A model generated the notes under the pieces. That model saw nothing but the letters and a program-made list of their open reading frames with translations. It was not told the origin of the DNA and did not search any database. 7,691 nt of DNA, taken from the NCBI GenBank assembly GCA_044426345.1, contig JAWXUP010000100.1, forward strand, positions 1 to 7,691. The letters run 5' to 3'. This DNA comes from CAYJLC01 sp044426345 (GTDB taxonomy: Bacteria; Bacillota; Clostridia; Oscillospirales; Butyricicoccaceae). Shown here one piece after another: positions 7,224 to 7,691 of this stretch. Position 1 is the first letter of the stretch. Each line of letters opens with the position of its first letter. The translations under genes and the position numbers were made by a program.

Positions 7224-7234
7224 ATTAGAGTCAA
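7205..7234 (-). promoter_or_regulatory. candidate sigma-A-type promoter for the giant surface gene
   Basis: Just downstream of the rplL terminator the minus strand reads TTGACT at 7234-7229, a 5/6 match to the -35 consensus. After an 18-base spacer it reads TACTTT at 7210-7205, a poor -10 with 3/6 matches. A promoter is expected here because the preceding terminator is strong and the next gene starts about 40 bases further on. The -10 assignment is weak, and other AT-rich hexamers nearby could serve. Confidence 0.4.
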
Positions 7235-7240
7235 ATTATC

Positions 7241-7277
7241 AAAAAAAACCTCACCAAATTAATAATTTGGTGAGGTT
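7241..7277 (-). terminator. Rho-independent terminator of rplL
   Basis: A perfect 14-bp stem pairs 7277-7264 with 7260-7247 around a 3-base loop. In the transcript it is followed by an unbroken run of T on the coding strand (the A run at 7248-7241, partly paired with the base of the stem). It starts 36 bases past the rplL stop and is oriented to end rplL transcription. A stem this long with a U-tract predicts efficient termination and separates the ribosomal-protein operon from the next gene. Confidence 0.95.
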
Positions 7278-7312
7278 CGTGATTAAATTCTAAAAATATA
7301 TTCTATTCAGAA

Positions 7313-7687
7313 TTATTTCATGTTTACTTCTGCGCCTTCAGCTTCTAATTTAGCTTTGATTTCTTCAGCTTCTGCTTTAGAAACGCCTTCTTTAACTACT
7401 TTAGGAGCTCCGTCAACTACTTCTTTAGCTTCTTTTAATCCAAGTCCTGTGATTTCACGAACAACTTTGATTACTTTAACTTTAGATGCACCTGCAGAAA
7501 CTAATTCTACATCAAACTCATCTTTTTCTTCTGCTGCTGCTTCTCCAGCACCTGCTGCTGCTACTACCACACCTGCTGCTGCAGATACACCGAATTCTTC
7601 TTCACATGCTTTTACTAATTCGTTTAATTCTAATACTGATAATTCTTTGATCGCTTCGATCATTTCAGCTGTTGTTAATTTTGCCAT
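7313..7687 (-). CDS. rplL: 50S ribosomal protein L7/L12
   Basis: This gene encodes the stalk protein of the large ribosomal subunit. Dimers bind L10 and recruit and stimulate the translational GTPases (IF2, EF-Tu, EF-G). The 124-residue length is normal for the family. Residues 1-32 form the helical dimerisation and L10-binding domain (MAKLTTAEMIEAIKELSVLE). An Ala/Gly/Val-rich hinge spans about 35-53. Residues 56-124 form the globular factor-binding domain, with the hallmark stretch KVIKVVREITGLGLKEAKEV at 71-90 and the closing EGAEVNMK. The conserved Lys, Arg and Gly residues of the factor-binding face are present. The start is the ATG at 7687-7685 and the stop is TAA. Only 4 bases lie upstream, so the ribosome binding site and the expected rplJ neighbour are outside the window. 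The gene is followed by a strong terminator instead of rpoB, which often comes next in bacteria. Identity is very secure. Confidence 0.98.
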   Translation of the reverse strand: MAKLTTAEMIEAIKELSVLELNELVKACEEEFGVSAAAGVVVAAAGAGEAAAEEKDEFDVELVSAGASKVKVIKVVREITGLGLKEAKEVVDGAPKVVKEGVSKAEAEEIKAKLEAEGAEVNMK

Positions 7688-7691
7688 TTTA

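Noticed and set aside
7501..7600. GCT-type triplet runs in rplL as a possible microsatellite
   Set aside because: They encode the normal Ala-rich hinge of L7/L12. The low complexity is expected for this protein.

Overview
The window reads as chromosomal DNA from a low-GC, Gram-positive anaerobe of the Clostridia. The 50S ribosomal protein L7/L12 at the right edge has a clostridial look. The other gene encodes a giant surface protein of the signal-peptide, InlB-like-repeat and beta-helix type that is common in gut and soil Clostridia. I would guess Lachnospirales or a Cellulosilyticum-like lineage, but that is an impression from memory and not a computed placement. Both real genes lie on the minus strand and together fill almost the whole window.

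Layout in transcription order (right to left): rplL at 7687-7313, complete but with only 4 upstream bases visible; a textbook intrinsic terminator at 7277-7241; a short intergenic stretch with a candidate promoter (TTGACT, -35), a 7-bp inverted repeat and a modest Shine-Dalgarno; then one uninterrupted 2350-codon gene from 7168 to 116; a second strong intrinsic terminator at 102-55; and about 54 AT-rich bases at the left edge in which I see no supported gene. The terminators suggest that the giant gene is a one-gene transcription unit, separate from the ribosomal-protein operon upstream.

The giant protein, in order: signal peptide (1-27); a small Ig-like beta domain (about 30-108); a segment resembling a C-terminal sortase sorting signal (NTGDN at 121-125, membrane span at about 130-147, basic tail 148-154); a second signal-peptide-like segment (155-180); an InlB/Listeria-Bacteroides-type repeat (about 220-287); a long unrecognised region; an acidic linker (about 711-742); a Gly/aromatic beta-rich region (about 786-970); a Tyr/Asp-rich region; several divergent InlB-like repeats (about 1347-1426 and 1717-1989); and a C-terminal region (about 1992-2350) that looks like stacked beta-strands or a right-handed beta-helix. 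The C-terminus has no LPXTG motif, SLH repeat or other wall anchor.

The most striking point is the junction at residues 148-180. The N-terminal 154 residues look like a complete small wall-anchored protein, and the remaining 2196 residues look like a complete secreted protein with its own Met and signal peptide. Two A7 tracts in the message sit exactly at the join. Loss of one A from either tract, or a +1 ribosomal slip there, would bring in a TGA that overlaps the internal ATG as ATGA, the usual arrangement of translationally coupled genes. This may be a gene fusion, a slippage switch or a homopolymer sequencing error, and these alternatives can be told apart experimentally.
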